Source: Pratylenchus scribneri (lineage: Eukaryota > Nematoda > Chromadorea > Rhabditida > Pratylenchidae). Taken from it: a stretch of DNA of 64,000 nt. Made by a program: the position numbers and the translations under genes. Where the stretch lies: positions 1,612,001 through 1,676,000 of the forward strand of contig JAQSEB010000064.1 in NCBI GenBank assembly GCA_030063045.1, given 5' to 3'. The notes beneath the pieces are model-generated. The model searched no databases. It saw only the letters and a program-made list of their open reading frames with translations, and had not been told where the DNA came from. Shown here one piece after another: positions 10,931 through 24,100 of this stretch (its first letter is position 1; the number at the start of each line of letters is the position of its first letter).

Positions 10931-11725
10931 GCGGAAAGGAATTAAATTCAGACAAATAGGCAGAATTAAATTGGGGCAAATAGGCGGAATTAAATTGGGG
11001 CAAATAGGCAGAATTAAATTGGGGCAAATAGGCTGAATTAAATTGGGGCAAATAGGCGGAATTAAATTGGGGCAGATAGGCGGAATTAAAATGGGGCAAA
11101 TAGGCGGAATTAAATTGGGGCAAATAGGCGGAATTAAATTGGGGCAAATAGGCGGAATTAAATTGGGGCAAATAGGCGGAATTAAATTGGGGCAAATAGG
11201 CGGAATTAAATTGGGGCAAATAGGCTGAATTAAATTGGGGCAAATAGGCGGAATTAAATTGGGGCAAATAGGCGGAATTAAATTGGGGCAAATAGGCGGA
11301 ATTAAATTGGGGCAAATAGGCTCAATTAAATTGGGGCAAATAGGCGGAATTAAATTGGGGCAAATAGGCGGAATTAAATTGGGGCAAATAGGCTGAATTA
11401 AATTGGGGCAAATAGGCGGAATTAAATTGGGGCAAATAGGCGGAATTAAATTGGGGCAAATAGGCGGAATTAAATTGGGGCAAATAGGCAGAATTAAATT
11501 GGGGCAAATAGGCGGAATTAAATTGGGGCAAATAGGCGGAATTAAATTGGGGCAAATAGGCGGAATTAAATTGGGGCAAATAGGCTGAATTAAATTGGGG
11601 CAAATAGGCGGAATTAAATTGGGGCAAATAGGCGGAATTAAATTGGGGCAAATAGGCGGAATTAAATTGGGGCAAATAGGCTCAATTAAATTGGGGCAAA
11701 TAGGCGGAATTAAATTGGGGCAACC
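10931..11725. repeat. 24-bp minisatellite, about 33 copies
   Basis: A highly regular array of the 24-base unit AATTAAATTGGGGCAAATAG plus GCGG, beginning about 115 bp upstream of the METTL5 start codon. Variants GCAG, GCTG and GCTC recur at intervals, giving a higher-order pattern. Because 24 is divisible by 3, long open frames appear on both strands, but they encode only the repeat. Confidence 0.95.
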
Positions 11726-11730
11726 AGCAA

Positions 11731-12584
11731 CCAGCAGTGGCGGTCAATCCCTTTGATACATTCTATTGCAAATTTTCCTGAGGCATAAATTCACCTCTAT
11801 TTTTATTCATATGCCAATTAATTAATTTTTCCCATTATTTTTTACCAAACCCATCGATATTCCCCTCTCAATTAAATTCGCCTATTCACCTTAATCCAGA
11901 ATCTTTCTGACAAAACGGATTCCATTCTTGTCTGTCACAAAGAGACAAGAGAGAGTAGAGTCCAATTGTTTCAACTGACATGAATTCCCTGATAGATGCC
12001 AATAGATGCCAAAGAGGAATTCGAATAGGAGTCCTAGCTAGCCGACAAAATATGGTACAGAACCTCAAAATTCTTTTACAAATTTTAATTTTTCGTTTGA
12101 ATTTTAAAAATTCATTTATTCCGAAATCCGAACACAAAATAATATTATAATAAAAATGTGGATCGATCAATTCATTCCAAATTCGGCAGAGGCCAGAGGG
12201 GTTGATTGATTTGATGTTGAGAGAGGGATGCTGAAAAAATGAGAGAATATGCAGTAAGAATGAGCAATTATGCCGAAAATATTTGCCGTGGCACATTACC
12301 TCTCTTCAACCCTTGGCCCCAAAATCAATCCATCCAATCTCCATGCTCCATGGCTGCGCACGCATTATTCTTGCTGGTGTGCACCCTGGCTTCATCCCTC
12401 CGGCAGATCCGAATAGATTGGATCAAGCAAAACTGAAATCAAATAGCAGAGGGTCATTCAATTTCATTAACAAAAGTATTTATTCAGTTTTTAAAGCTTT
12501 TGCCTAGAGGCATTTTCCATCATTTCATTTTCATTGCAAGCAAAATTTAATTCATCAAAAATTTATTTAAATAATATTTCTTAA
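11731..12584. other. Intergenic, no supported gene
   Basis: Between the minisatellite and the next start codon. Overlapping short frames occur on both strands around 11890-12500, but none has a motif, signal peptide or splice partner that I can support. Confidence 0.45.
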
Positions 12585-15548
12585 ATGATGTGGAATTATG
12601 GAGGCTTATTCATTTTCTTGTTTCTATCAACTTTATTGGTTGAAAATATTTTGGCTTATGATAGGAATAGAAACAACAAGAAAAGCTTAATATTCAGCAC
12701 ATTCCCTGCCACATTTGAGGAATACATTTACAAATTTGATGGTGAGTTTTCGGGTGTGATTTTGACAAACAATTTCTCCCATAAATAAAGGCGTATTTGA
12801 ACAATGGCGTTTTAAACAATTTCAAACAATTATTAAGGACAAAGGCAGTGTCCAATCGAATGACACAATGGAATACGAAGAATTCTTAGCTTTAATGGAA
12901 TTTTTAAATGAATACAATGAAGGCAAGAATGTAGAAAAAATAATGGCAGAAATGCTTCCTTGGAATGGAGAAAATGAAAAGGAAAAAATTGACGTTGAAT
13001 ATTTAGTTAAATTCGTTAAGGAATTCCGAGAGGCCTATGATGTTTTAGATGAGCAAATTCAAGTAGGATAAATTATTTTAATTAACATGGATTTGAGAAA
13101 TTTAGAATTTTGTGGAAAAATTTCCAACAATTAAAAATGTCCAGCAATATATGGAGGATATTGACCTACTGATCGAATGCAAAAAATTTATGCGTTTTTT
13201 GATGTCCGAAGAATCGAAAAAAGGATCGAGAATGGCAAATGCTGGCTCATGGCTGGACATTTTCTCTTTCATGAACAGTGGAAATGAGATTTTTTCGCCA
13301 TTGAAGCAGATATTTGAGTGTTCAAAAGTGCAAAATGCGAGTTTAGATGAGCGAATCAATGAGGAATTGTATGAGGAACATAAAAGCAATAGGCAAGTTA
13401 AATTGGCTTTGAAATGAATTTGAATAATTAATATTAAAGATTTAAACAAAAGAAAATAAGATTTGCTCAACAAGATGGAGATGAAAATCAACGGCAATTG
13501 GATGCACGCATTAATCCATTGGAGCGAGCGGTTATTGAGGGCGCTGGCCCAAATGGTCTTATGGCCACATTCCATCTTTTCCTTTCGGGAATGCGCGTCC
13601 TTTTGGTGAATGACCGCCCAAAAAAATATATTCGAAGTCGAATTTTCCTTCTCGACGCGAAATGGATGAGCCAATTGCGATTCTTTTTGGGCACAATGTT
13701 CGATGAATTATTTGTGGGGGATCAAGCATTGGCCGACGTGAATCTTGGCGATGTTGGCTTCATTAATTGCCGAAATTTGGAGCAAAAAATGTGGGAAAGG
13801 CTTGAGGCATTAGCGGAATTTATGCAGAGAATGGAGACAAATGATGAGAAAATTTTAGGTGGAAAATTTAAATTAAAATTTTGAGAATTTTTTGAATTTT
13901 AGAATTGCGTTCTGAAACTCTTTTCAATGAGAAAATTGAATTTCCGAAGGAAGGAAAGACCAAATTCTTTGCAACATTTTCCACTCCAACTCGTTTGGGA
14001 AATCCGGATGCTGGAAAGGAAAATGCAAATAAAATTAAAAATGAATTGGCCCCAATTATTTTTAATAAAAAAATTAAAAAATGTGGAGGAAAAATAACAG
14101 AAGAAATAAAAGAAAAATTGCGAAAAGAATCATTGAAAGAGGCAAAGCAAAATATGCTAGATGGAATTTTAAAAAATCTTTTGAAGGTATTTCCCATTAA
14201 TTATAAATTTTTAGAAAAATTCGTAAATTGAAGGTTTTGTCTGAAATGTATCGGCGAAAGGTTGGCTGGTATGAAAAAATTCTGGAATATCAACCGGATG
14301 GAAGGGATGGAGAAAAGAAAAAATTGAACGCAAAAGAATGGGCAAAATTGGAATTAGAAGGGAAAGTTTTGCAATTGAAGGTCCATAAAAAGATGCAAGT
14401 GGATTTGATGGTTTGCGCTGGTGGCGCAAAAGATCGAATTCGAGACAAATATTTGGGTTAAAAAAATATCAAAAAATAATTTGAAAATAAATTAATTTTA
14501 GGTAATGCCCAGTTGCGAATTGTGCCAACAAATTATGCAGTATTTGTTTTGGAGAAAGGCAAAATTGATGATAAAATATTCCCTCAAAGAACTATTTTCC
14601 TCGACGACACAACAATGAATGACTTAAAGCCTTTTTTGGATGAAAGGAATTGGAATGAATTAATCGAGCAGAATGATGTTTTGTCGAAAGAATTACGACA
14701 AAAATATAAAAATATGAGTGAACTTATGACCAAAACATTGATTCCTAAAGAAGTTGAAGAAGGCCAAAAGAAATCTCCATTGAATAAGGAATATAAATTG
14801 GATGAAAATGGACATTTTATTGTGGATAAGGACGAGGGAAAGAAAGTTGGACAACCACTTCGAATTTTTGAAAATAAAGAAAGTGTTTTGATCACTTCAG
14901 TTCCACCATTTCCATTGGAGGAATTTTTAAAGTGCGAATTTTAATTTAAAATATTTTAATTGGTATTTTTTCAGAGAGTTGGAAAAAGAAAAGAATTCAA
15001 AACCAATTAATGTTAGGCCAAAATATGCGAATTTGCGTAAACGCCTAGAACGCATTTGGTCAGCTGCAATTTATGATTTGTCAATTGAAAAAATTGTGCG
15101 GGACAAAATGCAAACACACAAATTGAATTTGTCCAAAACTGGTGAATTGATTGAAGAGGAAGAAGGAGAGAATGGTCAAAAGCCGGCCGTCTATTTCAAT
15201 GAATATCCCGTGAATACGGCCATTTTCCAACAAACTGTTTTGTCCGTCAAAAATCCAGTCAAAGAATTAATAATGCCTGAGGAGAAATCACCACCTTCCT
15301 CATCCGTTATTATTTTGGCCGTCGGCGACGCAAATTCCAATCAACATTCCCTGACCGCAAGTGGATTGAGCACAGGTCGAATTGGCAGTGAACATATTGC
15401 CTATTTAATCCGTGATTATCATCGGGGCAAAATAAATCGACAACAATTGGTCGAGGAATTGCGCACATCCCAAAATTCGGTGAAGGAGAGAGTGCTGAAT
15501 AGGGCCATGGAATTTGCGAATTTATTGCCGGAAGAAGAAGATTTATAA
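12585..15548 (+). CDS. Secreted FAD-dependent oxidoreductase-like protein
   Basis: Eight exons (12585-12741, 12791-13062, 13106-13396, 13453-13858, 13903-14186, 14234-14456, 14502-14931, 14975-15548) join to 878 aa. Residues 1-24 are a signal peptide (hydrophobic core FIFLFLSTLL). After about 240 charged residues comes a Rossmann ADP-binding motif, IEGAGPNGLMATFHLFLSG (GxGxxG at 270-275), then RVLLVNDR. The layout resembles MICAL and flavin mono-oxygenases. Near 800-820 ILAVGDANSNQHSLTASG corresponds to the second FAD motif (GD plus a loop before a helix). A long charged Lys/Glu-rich section separates the two. Family knowledge predicts FAD binding and a redox role, but substrate and partners are unknown. 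A secreted, heavily elongated flavoprotein of this kind is unusual. The exon 5/6 junction uses a weak acceptor (TTGAAG) and is the least certain. Confidence 0.72.
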
Positions 15549-16172
15549 ATTTGAGTGGAAAAATGGTGAAAAAGTTGGGGGATTTAACATTTTTTTGGGA
15601 TATTTGCATTTTTATAAAAGTAAATATTTTTCTAATGGTTCTTTTTCATTGGATAAAAATTTTGATCGATCGATTTCACAGCAGGATCATAGGCCACAAA
15701 ATATTTATTTTATGTTTGTTGGCTTCTCCATTCGATGATATCCCATTTCACATTTTCATTTGCTCTCTTTTAAAATCCCTTCATTCACTTTCGGCCACAT
15801 TTCCTCCCTCCCTCCTCGCCCTCCATGCTTTTTCCCCCATTTTTACACTTTTCGTCAACTGCAAATTGTGGCCTTACATTAGGCACCCGTTTCCCTCCAT
15901 TTCCCTCATTCCCGATTCTTTTTTTTCACTTTCATTTGAAGGAGTCGACAGTCGACAAGAATGGAAATTGACGAGAAAAGTGGAAAGGGAGGGAAATTGG
16001 GCGCACAAACAACAAAAAAAAACAATGAACGAACATAAATGGGAAAATCCCGGCCAACAATGTTCCTGCGCCACCCCCGTTTTCCCTTTTATTGATTGGC
16101 CACATTTACCATTTATTTTACTATTCAATTTTATTTTTAAAATTATTTATTTCCTTTTTTTGTACCAAAGGA
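15549..16172. other. Intergenic, no supported gene
   Basis: The stretch is rich in C and T runs near 15790-15920. A frame crosses it on the plus strand without a credible start, motif or conserved look. The real start of the next gene is taken at 16173, where a signal-anchor begins. Confidence 0.45.
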
Positions 16173-17959
16173 ATGCGAAAATTCCGGCGTCAATGTGCAA
16201 TAATTTATTCAATTTGTCTATTTTTGTTAATTTTAATTCCAATTTATTATAATTATTTTTATTCATCACCAATTATTCCTGCAAATTATGCAGTTTATTT
16301 GAATGAAAAAATGTACAAAATATTGAATGGGCAAAGGAGGAATGGAGGTAAGAATTTAGGGATCAAATAATTATTTACACATTTAAAGTGGTCAATAAAA
16401 ACATTGGAATATTCGTTGCTGTTGAAAAGGAGGCAGATTTGAAGAGGGAATATCGAATTGCATACCGAACTTTACAATGTTATTCCCTTCAAATGAATTA
16501 CCCACTTTTTGTTGTCGTCATTTCAAACAATGCGACATTACAATGGATTTGCCCTCAAAAAGATGTAAGAAGTTCATTAGTAAGGAGAGGATTTTTAGGT
16601 CTCAAAAATTGCAAAATAGGTGCCTATTTTGGATTTGGAAAATTTGCCACAAATAGTTACCTCAAAATAAGTTTTTTTTGGCTTTTTATTGCATTTTTAC
16701 ATTGAAATTTTCCCAAAAAGTAAAATATAAAAACGTGAAATAAATGTTCAAAAAGCACTATTTTTTTTGTTTTTTTTTCATCAAATTTGTCGGATACAAA
16801 GAAAGGAAAAAATCCCTCTTCCTATTCATTAGAATGTAATAAAATTCTGTAGAATCGGTATCGCTGATTACGTAATGAATATTTTCATGGGGAGGAATCA
16901 GGAATCTAATTAATTGGGATAGCAATAAAACATTAATAATTAATTAAATATAAGTTAAGCGTAGCTATCAAATCAACATATCTAATTTTTTGATAATAAC
17001 TAATAAGAAATATTTTCTCATTTATTTTTTTTCCTCACTTTCCTCAGTTTATGTTTCGCCGCCATTGTGTTTTTGCCAATTTTTTGTTGGATCATCCCCA
17101 AATTGAGTGGGCATTATTTTTGGATGCGGACATGGCCGTGGTGAATCCAAACAATTTTTTGGAAAAATATTTGCCTCGAAATGAAGAAGCACCAAATTTG
17201 ATATTCCCAGAACGAATTTTCAATGGCGAAATTGTTGCAGGCAGTTATTTTGCCCGGTAAATTCCTAAGATTATTTTAAAAATGCAAAAATTAAGGAATA
17301 CAAATTCTTCAATGGAATTTTTGCATTTTTGGGCCAATTATTATTATAAATTGCCTTGGAGTTGGCATGGAACCGACAATGGCGCAATTCACGCCGTTTT
17401 CATGGATTATTTTTGCCCAGAGGGCCATTCAAAAAATTGGGAAATTTGCTGGAAATTGTGGAGAAATTCAAAAGACGATGATGGCCTTCGAATGTTCACG
17501 GATTGTGTAAAACGGTTGCTTGGAAAAAGGAATAAATTTGAGTCAAAAAATGGCAATTTAACTGTCCATTTTTTGACCGATTTCCACCAATTTTGGGCTC
17601 GCGATATTTGGCTAACGGAAAGTAAATGGGCATCAAGGGATTTTTTACTACATGGATTAAAGCGAAGGCAACATAAATTAATTTTTAATAATTATTATTT
17701 AATTTTTAGTTGGCAAAATATATCAAAATGGGGAAGTTGGCAATCTCCATTTTTGGTGGACAATGAAGAATTTGAACAAATAATGGACTTGGAAAAATGT
17801 GCATTGGGAAAGGTGGAATGGCCATATGATACAAAAATGATTGGGAACAATGCGGAGGTGGAACAGAAAATTGCGAGAAAAGTTCAAGAAACCCGGAAGG
17901 AACATTATGATTATTTGCGTAGAATTGAAGAATTCGCTCAACAAAATGGCATTTTTTAG
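16173..17959 (+). CDS. DUF273-type glycosyltransferase, type II membrane
   Basis: Exons 16173-16347, 16389-16564, 17048-17256, 17296-17667 and 17710-17959 join to 393 aa. After a short basic lead (MRKFRRQ), residues 8-25 form a membrane anchor, giving a type II Golgi topology. The key signature is ALFLDADMAVVNP (DxD at 143-145), the metal and nucleotide-sugar site of GT-A folds. WHGTDNGAIHAV and repeated Trp-rich blocks follow. The overall shape matches the nematode-expanded DUF273 family, related to GMA12/MNN10 galactosyl or mannosyl transferases. Sugar and acceptor are unknown. The last intron (17668-17709, 42 bp) is best read with a GC donor and TTTTTAG acceptor. Its length is a multiple of 3 and it has no stop, so retention would simply add 14 residues. 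Confidence 0.8.
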
Positions 17960-18012
17960 AGAGTGATGATAATAGTGTAATTAATCTATGGGAAAATAAT
18001 TAATTTGCCGAA

Positions 18013-18210
18013 ATTATTTCGTATCGAAAAATATTATTTTTTAAGGCTATATAACTTGGCCATAATTAGGTTTTAGGGCTCAGGGTTAAGTTTAGGGCAT
18101 TATGGGATTAGGGGCTAAAGGTGAAGGTTAGGGAGTCCTAAAGAATTCTGATTTGGCCAAGTTATATACGGCCTCAAAAAATGATTATTTTTCGACATGA
18201 AAAATTTGAG
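18013..18210. repeat. Foldback family A, copy 1
   Basis: Mirrored ends of the form TATCGAAAAATATTATTTTT ... ATGATTATTTTTCGACATGA, with the inner pair TATATAACTTGGCCATAA / TTGGCCAAGTTATATA. The loop carries GGGCTCAGGGTTAAG and GGGATTAGGGGCTAA. Other copies: 33408-33600, 36787-36975, 54305-54475, 56005-56215 and 60645-60870. Confidence 0.8.
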
Positions 18211-18604
18211 TAAATTAATTATTTTTTTGTGTAAATTATAGATTCACATTAATCTATTAATTAATCAATTAATTATTTTGATCATATCCATTCATTTGCA
18301 TTAATCTCAATAATAAAATACGAGTATTATCATCTTCTTTCTTAATTTCTTTTTATAGCTTTATCTTTTTCTTGTAAATATTATTTTATATTCGGGATAA
18401 AAAATGCTTTAACAATTATGAATGACTAATCAAAAAAGAATTCATCCTCCTCTCTCTGATCTGAATCAGCCAATTGAAATTCCATTAAATTTTAAAAGCA
18501 TTCCAAATTGGCGCTTGGGGAGGATGAGTATATTTATTGTGCATTATTAATTGTAAATTGCGAGAATATCCGTTCATTTTCATTCCAACATCCCAAGATT
18601 AAAA

Positions 18605-18815
18605 ATGATGGCACTTTTCGGTTATCCGTTCCCAGATTTTTTGGGTCTTCTGGGAAAAGTTAACCGTAATCCTCAAGGGTCATCCGGTATAGGGTTAGGG
18701 TCATCCAGTGATATACTATCATTTCGCATAACCGTAACCCTAATCCTAATCATTCGCAGGGGTACTTCATTTCTAATAAATCTGGTGATGGATAACTGAC
18801 AGCACAGGTACCAAA
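18605..18815. repeat. Copy of the Nup62-intron foldback family
   Basis: Shares GGGTTAGGGTCATCC, CGTAACCCTAATCCTAATCA and the GGGTACTTCATTT phrase with the copies at 6050-6545. It lies in the intergenic space between the glycosyltransferase and the chitinase. Confidence 0.55.
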
Positions 18816-20182
18816 ATGATGAATACAATAAAATCGAACAAAAGTTAATGGGTGTTTTTTGTCCATCACAATGTCCGTTCCATTTACGCAAACATCCTCC
18901 TCAATAATTTTGGCCATTTTAATCCACATTCATCTTCGCAATTTCCGATTCGACCTATATATATATTCCTCCTCAAATTATGTTCTTGACCCAAATTTAC
19001 TATGAGGAAAACGATGCATAAAATATTGGCCAAAGTCACCATTTCCACAAAAAAAGATTTTCCGCGTGAAAATAATTCAAAAAATATTACCTAAAAATTG
19101 GCCAATCAAAAAATATAAATTCAGCATCAGCTTTATCGCGTCACACCTCATATATTAGATTAAAAGCTTTTTAGTGTGGAATATTTTTGCAAATATTTGC
19201 ACAAAAAACTGGATTTACACTTAAGCTAGTAATCCACAAATTTTGCTAATTAAAATTATTAATTCCAATGGTTTAAATTTTAATTAATATTTTTTTCAAT
19301 TTTAAATAGATTTTACTCCCTTTTTCCTAAAATTTTTTTTTGCTTTAAATTGTTTTTTGTTCCACTTTTAGTTTAGCCGGATAATAGGGTAAAATGGGAT
19401 TGCGAAGGTGTTGTGGACGGGGCGAGGATGTGTCCATTTCCCAGTCCACTCCACTTGGCCATTAGGCCGCCGCTCTATTGGCCAATTTGTTTGTTTTTCC
19501 TCTGCATAAATGCATTCATGGATGGATATGCTCAAATCCACCATCTTCCTTCATAATTTCGGGCCATCTCCACATTTTCTAATGGATTTGCAAAAATTAA
19601 TAGGGCATTGAATTTAAATTTCGGTATGAGAATATTTCGAATCCTTTCCTAAATGACCAATAAACTTCAAATTTAATTCTATTCACAAAATGGATGGGCT
19701 ATCCGAATTTTGGTTGCTGGCCAATATATTCATTAGCAATTTCAACCATTTAATACATTTTTATATATTTTAATTATCAAAACGACAAATATCAAAACAT
19801 AATTTACCATAATAGTATGATCAAAAAATCAAAATTTCCTATTTTTGGGGTTTATTTTGTCCCTTTTTTGATTATTTAATGCAAATACATATTTGCATAT
19901 TTTAGAATTTTCTCTTTTTTGGCAAAAATCGTAAAGCAAAAATACAATAAAAATCAAAAAAAATTACATATTTAAGTGGCAAAAATACAATCTTTCCATT
20001 TTTGGCAAAAATCGTAAAGTAAGAATACAATAAAAAATCAAAAGATTGCAAGTGGAAATTACAAAATTTGCATATTTAGGAAATTGGATTTGATCCGTAT
20101 ATCTTACGAATTTTTGCGCATATAAAAACCGGCTCTATAATTATACTTTTTACCATTTTTTTTCAAATCCACAATACTTTCC
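18816..20182. other. Intergenic, no supported gene
   Basis: AT-rich sequence. Near 19918-20050 a short segment with GGCAAAAATCGTAAAG is repeated twice. No coding frame or RNA gene was found. Confidence 0.45.
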
Positions 20183-21008
20183 ATCCAGGGATGGGGTCGA
20201 AATTTCGATTTTCGATTTCGATCTTCGAAATTTCGATGTTTTAGTTTCGATTCGATTTCGATTTCGAAAAGTGTCGAATTTCGAAAAAATTTCGAAAAAG
20301 GCAAAGGGGGGACCCTTTGCTAGTTTCAATCAAAAATTTGGTATATTTTTTGAAACGAATTCCTTTTTTACTTAAAATTTCCTTATTTTTGCTCAAAATA
20401 TTTAGTTTTTTAATTTATTTTTCAATTATTAAATCATCAAAATATGTTTTATAATTGTTTTAGGAATAAAAAATGAAAAGTTCAAGATTTTAATAATATT
20501 ATTTTGATGGTAATGGCCAAACAATAATGTAACATTGAAAGAACCGCACCTAAAATAATCATTGAAAAAGAATCTAACAATTAATTTGTCATTTAAAAAA
20601 TATCAAATACAACCTTATGATAAAAAACCAAAAATTTCTTAAAAAGAAAAGCTAAGTTCGGTTGGGTTTTGGATATTGGTTTCATTGTCAACTATTTTGC
20701 CAATAACAGAAACAAGAAAATTTGAAAAAGTTTATTTTATTTCACAAAATGCTAAACCCTACAATTTTATTTTCAAAATATCAAATATTATTTTTTGGAT
20801 AAAAAATTTCACTTTTTTGTATTTTCAGAATTTTTTTTCAATTTTTAAAGTATTTGGAAATTTTTTTGAAAAATTTCGATTTTCGATTTCGATTGTCGAA
20901 ATTTCGATGTTTTAGTTTCGTTTCGATTTCGATTTCGATTTGGAAGTGAGTTTCGATTTCGAAGCAAATTTCGATTTCGATTTTTTTGAGTTTCGACCCC
21001 ATCCCTGT
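20183..21008. mobile_element. Long foldback element, hAT-like ends
   Basis: The ends are perfect inverted copies (CAGGGATGGGGTCGAAA and TTTCGACCCCATCCCTG). The arms are runs of TTTCGATTTCGAT-type sequence of about 120 bp. The terminal CAGGG resembles hAT-superfamily termini. The ~600 bp interior is AT-rich with no transposase frame, so this is a non-autonomous element. Confidence 0.7.
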
Positions 21009-21160
21009 TTCCATCCATTATCAATTCATCCAAATCTAGACTAGACAATTTTACTAAATTTACTAAAATTATTCAGTTGAAAAACAGACTGGTTCACCCT
21101 AAAAATTAAAAATATTCATCAATAAATTAAATAATAATATTAAAGCTCTTCATCAATTTA

Positions 21161-24100
21161 ATGAATTCCTTCATCTATTCCCTCATTCTTCTACTAATTT
21201 CAATTAACAATGGAATGGGTGAATATTTGCGTCCATGCTATTTCACCAATTGGGCCCAATATAGGCAAGGCCGGGCAAAATATATGCCTGAGGATTATAT
21301 CCCCGGACTTTGTACCCACATTCTCTATGCTTTCGGATGGATGAATGAGGATAATACGGCCAAGTAATTTAAAGGGATTAAATGAATAAATTAATTTAAT
21401 CCAAGGGCATATGATCCAGCGGATTTGCCCAGCGATTGGCAGCCAAAGGGAATGTATGCTCGGGTCAATGATTTGAAGGTAAACAAAAACAATTAAAAAT
21501 TTTACACCTATTCCAGGGAATTGGCTAATTCCAGTGAATTAGCTAAGCGTTGGGCTATCTAATTTCGGGAATTTCGACTTTCGGATATCGTAGATTCGAG
21601 AATAGAGACATTCTCACTCAATATGGTCGATTTAATCTATGAGATTTCAATTTCGGACTGATATTAGCTTGTTTAGTAACATTTCCGTTAATTTCTATCC
21701 CATCTTCGGCGTCTATCCCTAGCCCAAACCTAAACCATAAACTAGTCTGAAATTACTTAAATTAAATCCACCATGCCGAATCCAAGCAGCCTATTCTTGA
21801 ATTAGTACATATCCGGAATCTGAGATTCCTGAAATTATCTAGCCCAGGCGCCTAGCTTATTCTGGAATTAGCAATTCCCAGAATTACTGTGTTACAGATA
21901 TATTTATGTATTTAACTAATTTTATTAAAATTCGTAGGCATTCGATACAAAATTGAAAACTTTGCTTTCATTTGGGGGTTGGTCATTTGGCACAAGGCTT
22001 TTCCAACAAATGGCATCAACGTAAATAAAAATTGCCAAATAAAAATTATCAAAAATTATTTAAGGCAACAAAATCGTAAAACATTCATTGATTCGTCGAT
22101 TGCATTTGTTCGAAAACATGGATTCGATGGAATTGACATTGATTGGGAATATCCAAATGGAAATGTGGAAAAACAAAATTTTAATTATTTTTTGAAGGCA
22201 ATTAAATTAAAAAAAATGATTTATTTGTTTTAATTTTAAAGGAAATGAAGGATGCAATCGCCGCTGAAAGTTATTCGAGTCGACGCCCCAAATTGTTGTT
22301 GACGGCGGCGGTTGCCGCTGGCACAGAAAATATCAACAATGGATACGATATTCCAACAATTGCACAGTAAACATATTTAATAATATTTTTTTCGGATAAC
22401 CAAATTTTTTTGAGCTTATTAAGTGTGCCAAAAATATGTTTTAAAATATGATTTTTCAAACATATTTTAATTATATTTATTCAAATTTGAAACATTTTAT
22501 TTGAATTAAATGGGCAAAAATTACAAAAAATATGATTTTACTTTGGTATAACATGAATTGTCATTATTTCAATCATTTCTATTAGAGACCGGCGCGGGAC
22601 GGGATCCCGCGCGGGATTTTGCAGGATTTTGCGGGATTTGGCGGGATTATCCCGCGGGATTAATCCCGCAGCGGATCCGTCCCGCAAAAATTGGGGGAAA
22701 AAAAATCCCGTCCGCAATCCCGCAGATTTCATTTTGCCGGTCTAATTTCTATCAAGCCATCTTTATGAGACAATGCCGACATCTATACCTATTAATATTG
22801 GAAAATATCGGCTTTTTTACCAAGATTAGCATAAATTGGCCAAATTGAAAGCGGATTCATACTTTTAAGCATTTCTAATTTCCCAAAGGGAAAATAATTT
22901 TCAATATAATGAAATTAATGCGAAATTATTTGTAATTTGCATAAATTCTCAAATATTCATCACATTTTACAATTAAATAATTCCCCCAAAAAAGATATTT
23001 GGATTTTGTGTTGTTGATGAGCTATGATTTCCACGGTTCATGGGAGCAAAAAACGGGGATGAATGCGCCACTTTATGGGAGAAGTTTGGATCCGGTGGAA
23101 ATGAAGTATTGGAATGTGGTAAATTTCAAATGGAAATTATTCCAAAAATGGCATGTTTCCAATAAAGGCTGGTTCAGCAAATTATTGGGCCGAAAAGGGA
23201 ATGGCAAAATCGAAAATTGTTATTGGCATTCCAACATATGGTATGGAAATTAAAATGGAATAAAAACCAAATCGAATTAAGGAAGAGGATGGACATTGAC
23301 AAATCCACAACAAAAAGGATTGGATGCAGCGGGGAGTACGGCAAAGGCAACAAAATATGTTCAATTGGCTGGGACAGCCGCATATTTTGAGGTGAATTAA
23401 ATTAATTTGCATAATTTTAATTCATTCTTATAGTTTTGTGAAATGTTGGCCAATGGGGCACAACGCTATTTTGAGCGAGAAACCCAAGTGCCATATTTGA
23501 TTGCGGATGGGGATCAATGGTTTAGTTATGATGATGTTGAGAGTATTCGAATAAAGGTGGGAAGAATTAATTAAAAATTTTATTAAAATTAATAGTCATG
23601 TCTTGATCTAGGGCTAAAGTTGTTTAGGGCAAGAGTTGGCCTAGGCTCTCGCCTCGGGTTTTCCCTGAGAGGCCTAAGCCCCCATTGACCCAAAAACGGG
23701 TTAGGGAAGGGATTTTATGGGATAGAACCTTTAATGCATTATTTATCTTTTGTGCTGAAAAATGTAATAACAGAATGATGGAAAATGAGCAGGTTTAAAA
23801 GACAGATTGGGGCAATATTTGATTGATAGAATGACGGGGTGATTAGGCAAAAAGTGGGGATACAGTAGGAAATAGGAAAGACACCTAGGACCTAGGCATT
23901 ATTGGCATTGACAAAAATTATTATTTGTTTAAAATTAAATCTTAATTAAATTTAAAAATTATTAATAGTTGAATTGGCTAAAACAAAACCAATTTGGGGG
24001 TGCCTTTGTTTGGACATTGGATTTTGACGATTTCAACGGACAATGTCCGGGCACACAATTGGGTAATTTAATTATTTTATTTTAATATTTAATAATATAA

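Noticed and set aside
10890..11675. Long repeat proteins on both strands (QFNSAYLP and GGIKLGQI units).
   Set aside because: They are translations of the 24-bp minisatellite. There is no signal, no splice partner and no non-repeat part.
10935..11725. CRISPR-like array of short repeats.
   Set aside because: Units are directly contiguous with no unique spacers, and the genome is eukaryotic.
15551..16252. Plus-strand frame of 233 codons upstream of the glycosyltransferase.
   Set aside because: It overlaps the glycosyltransferase first exon in another frame, is low in complexity, and has no motif. The 16173 start gives a proper membrane anchor.
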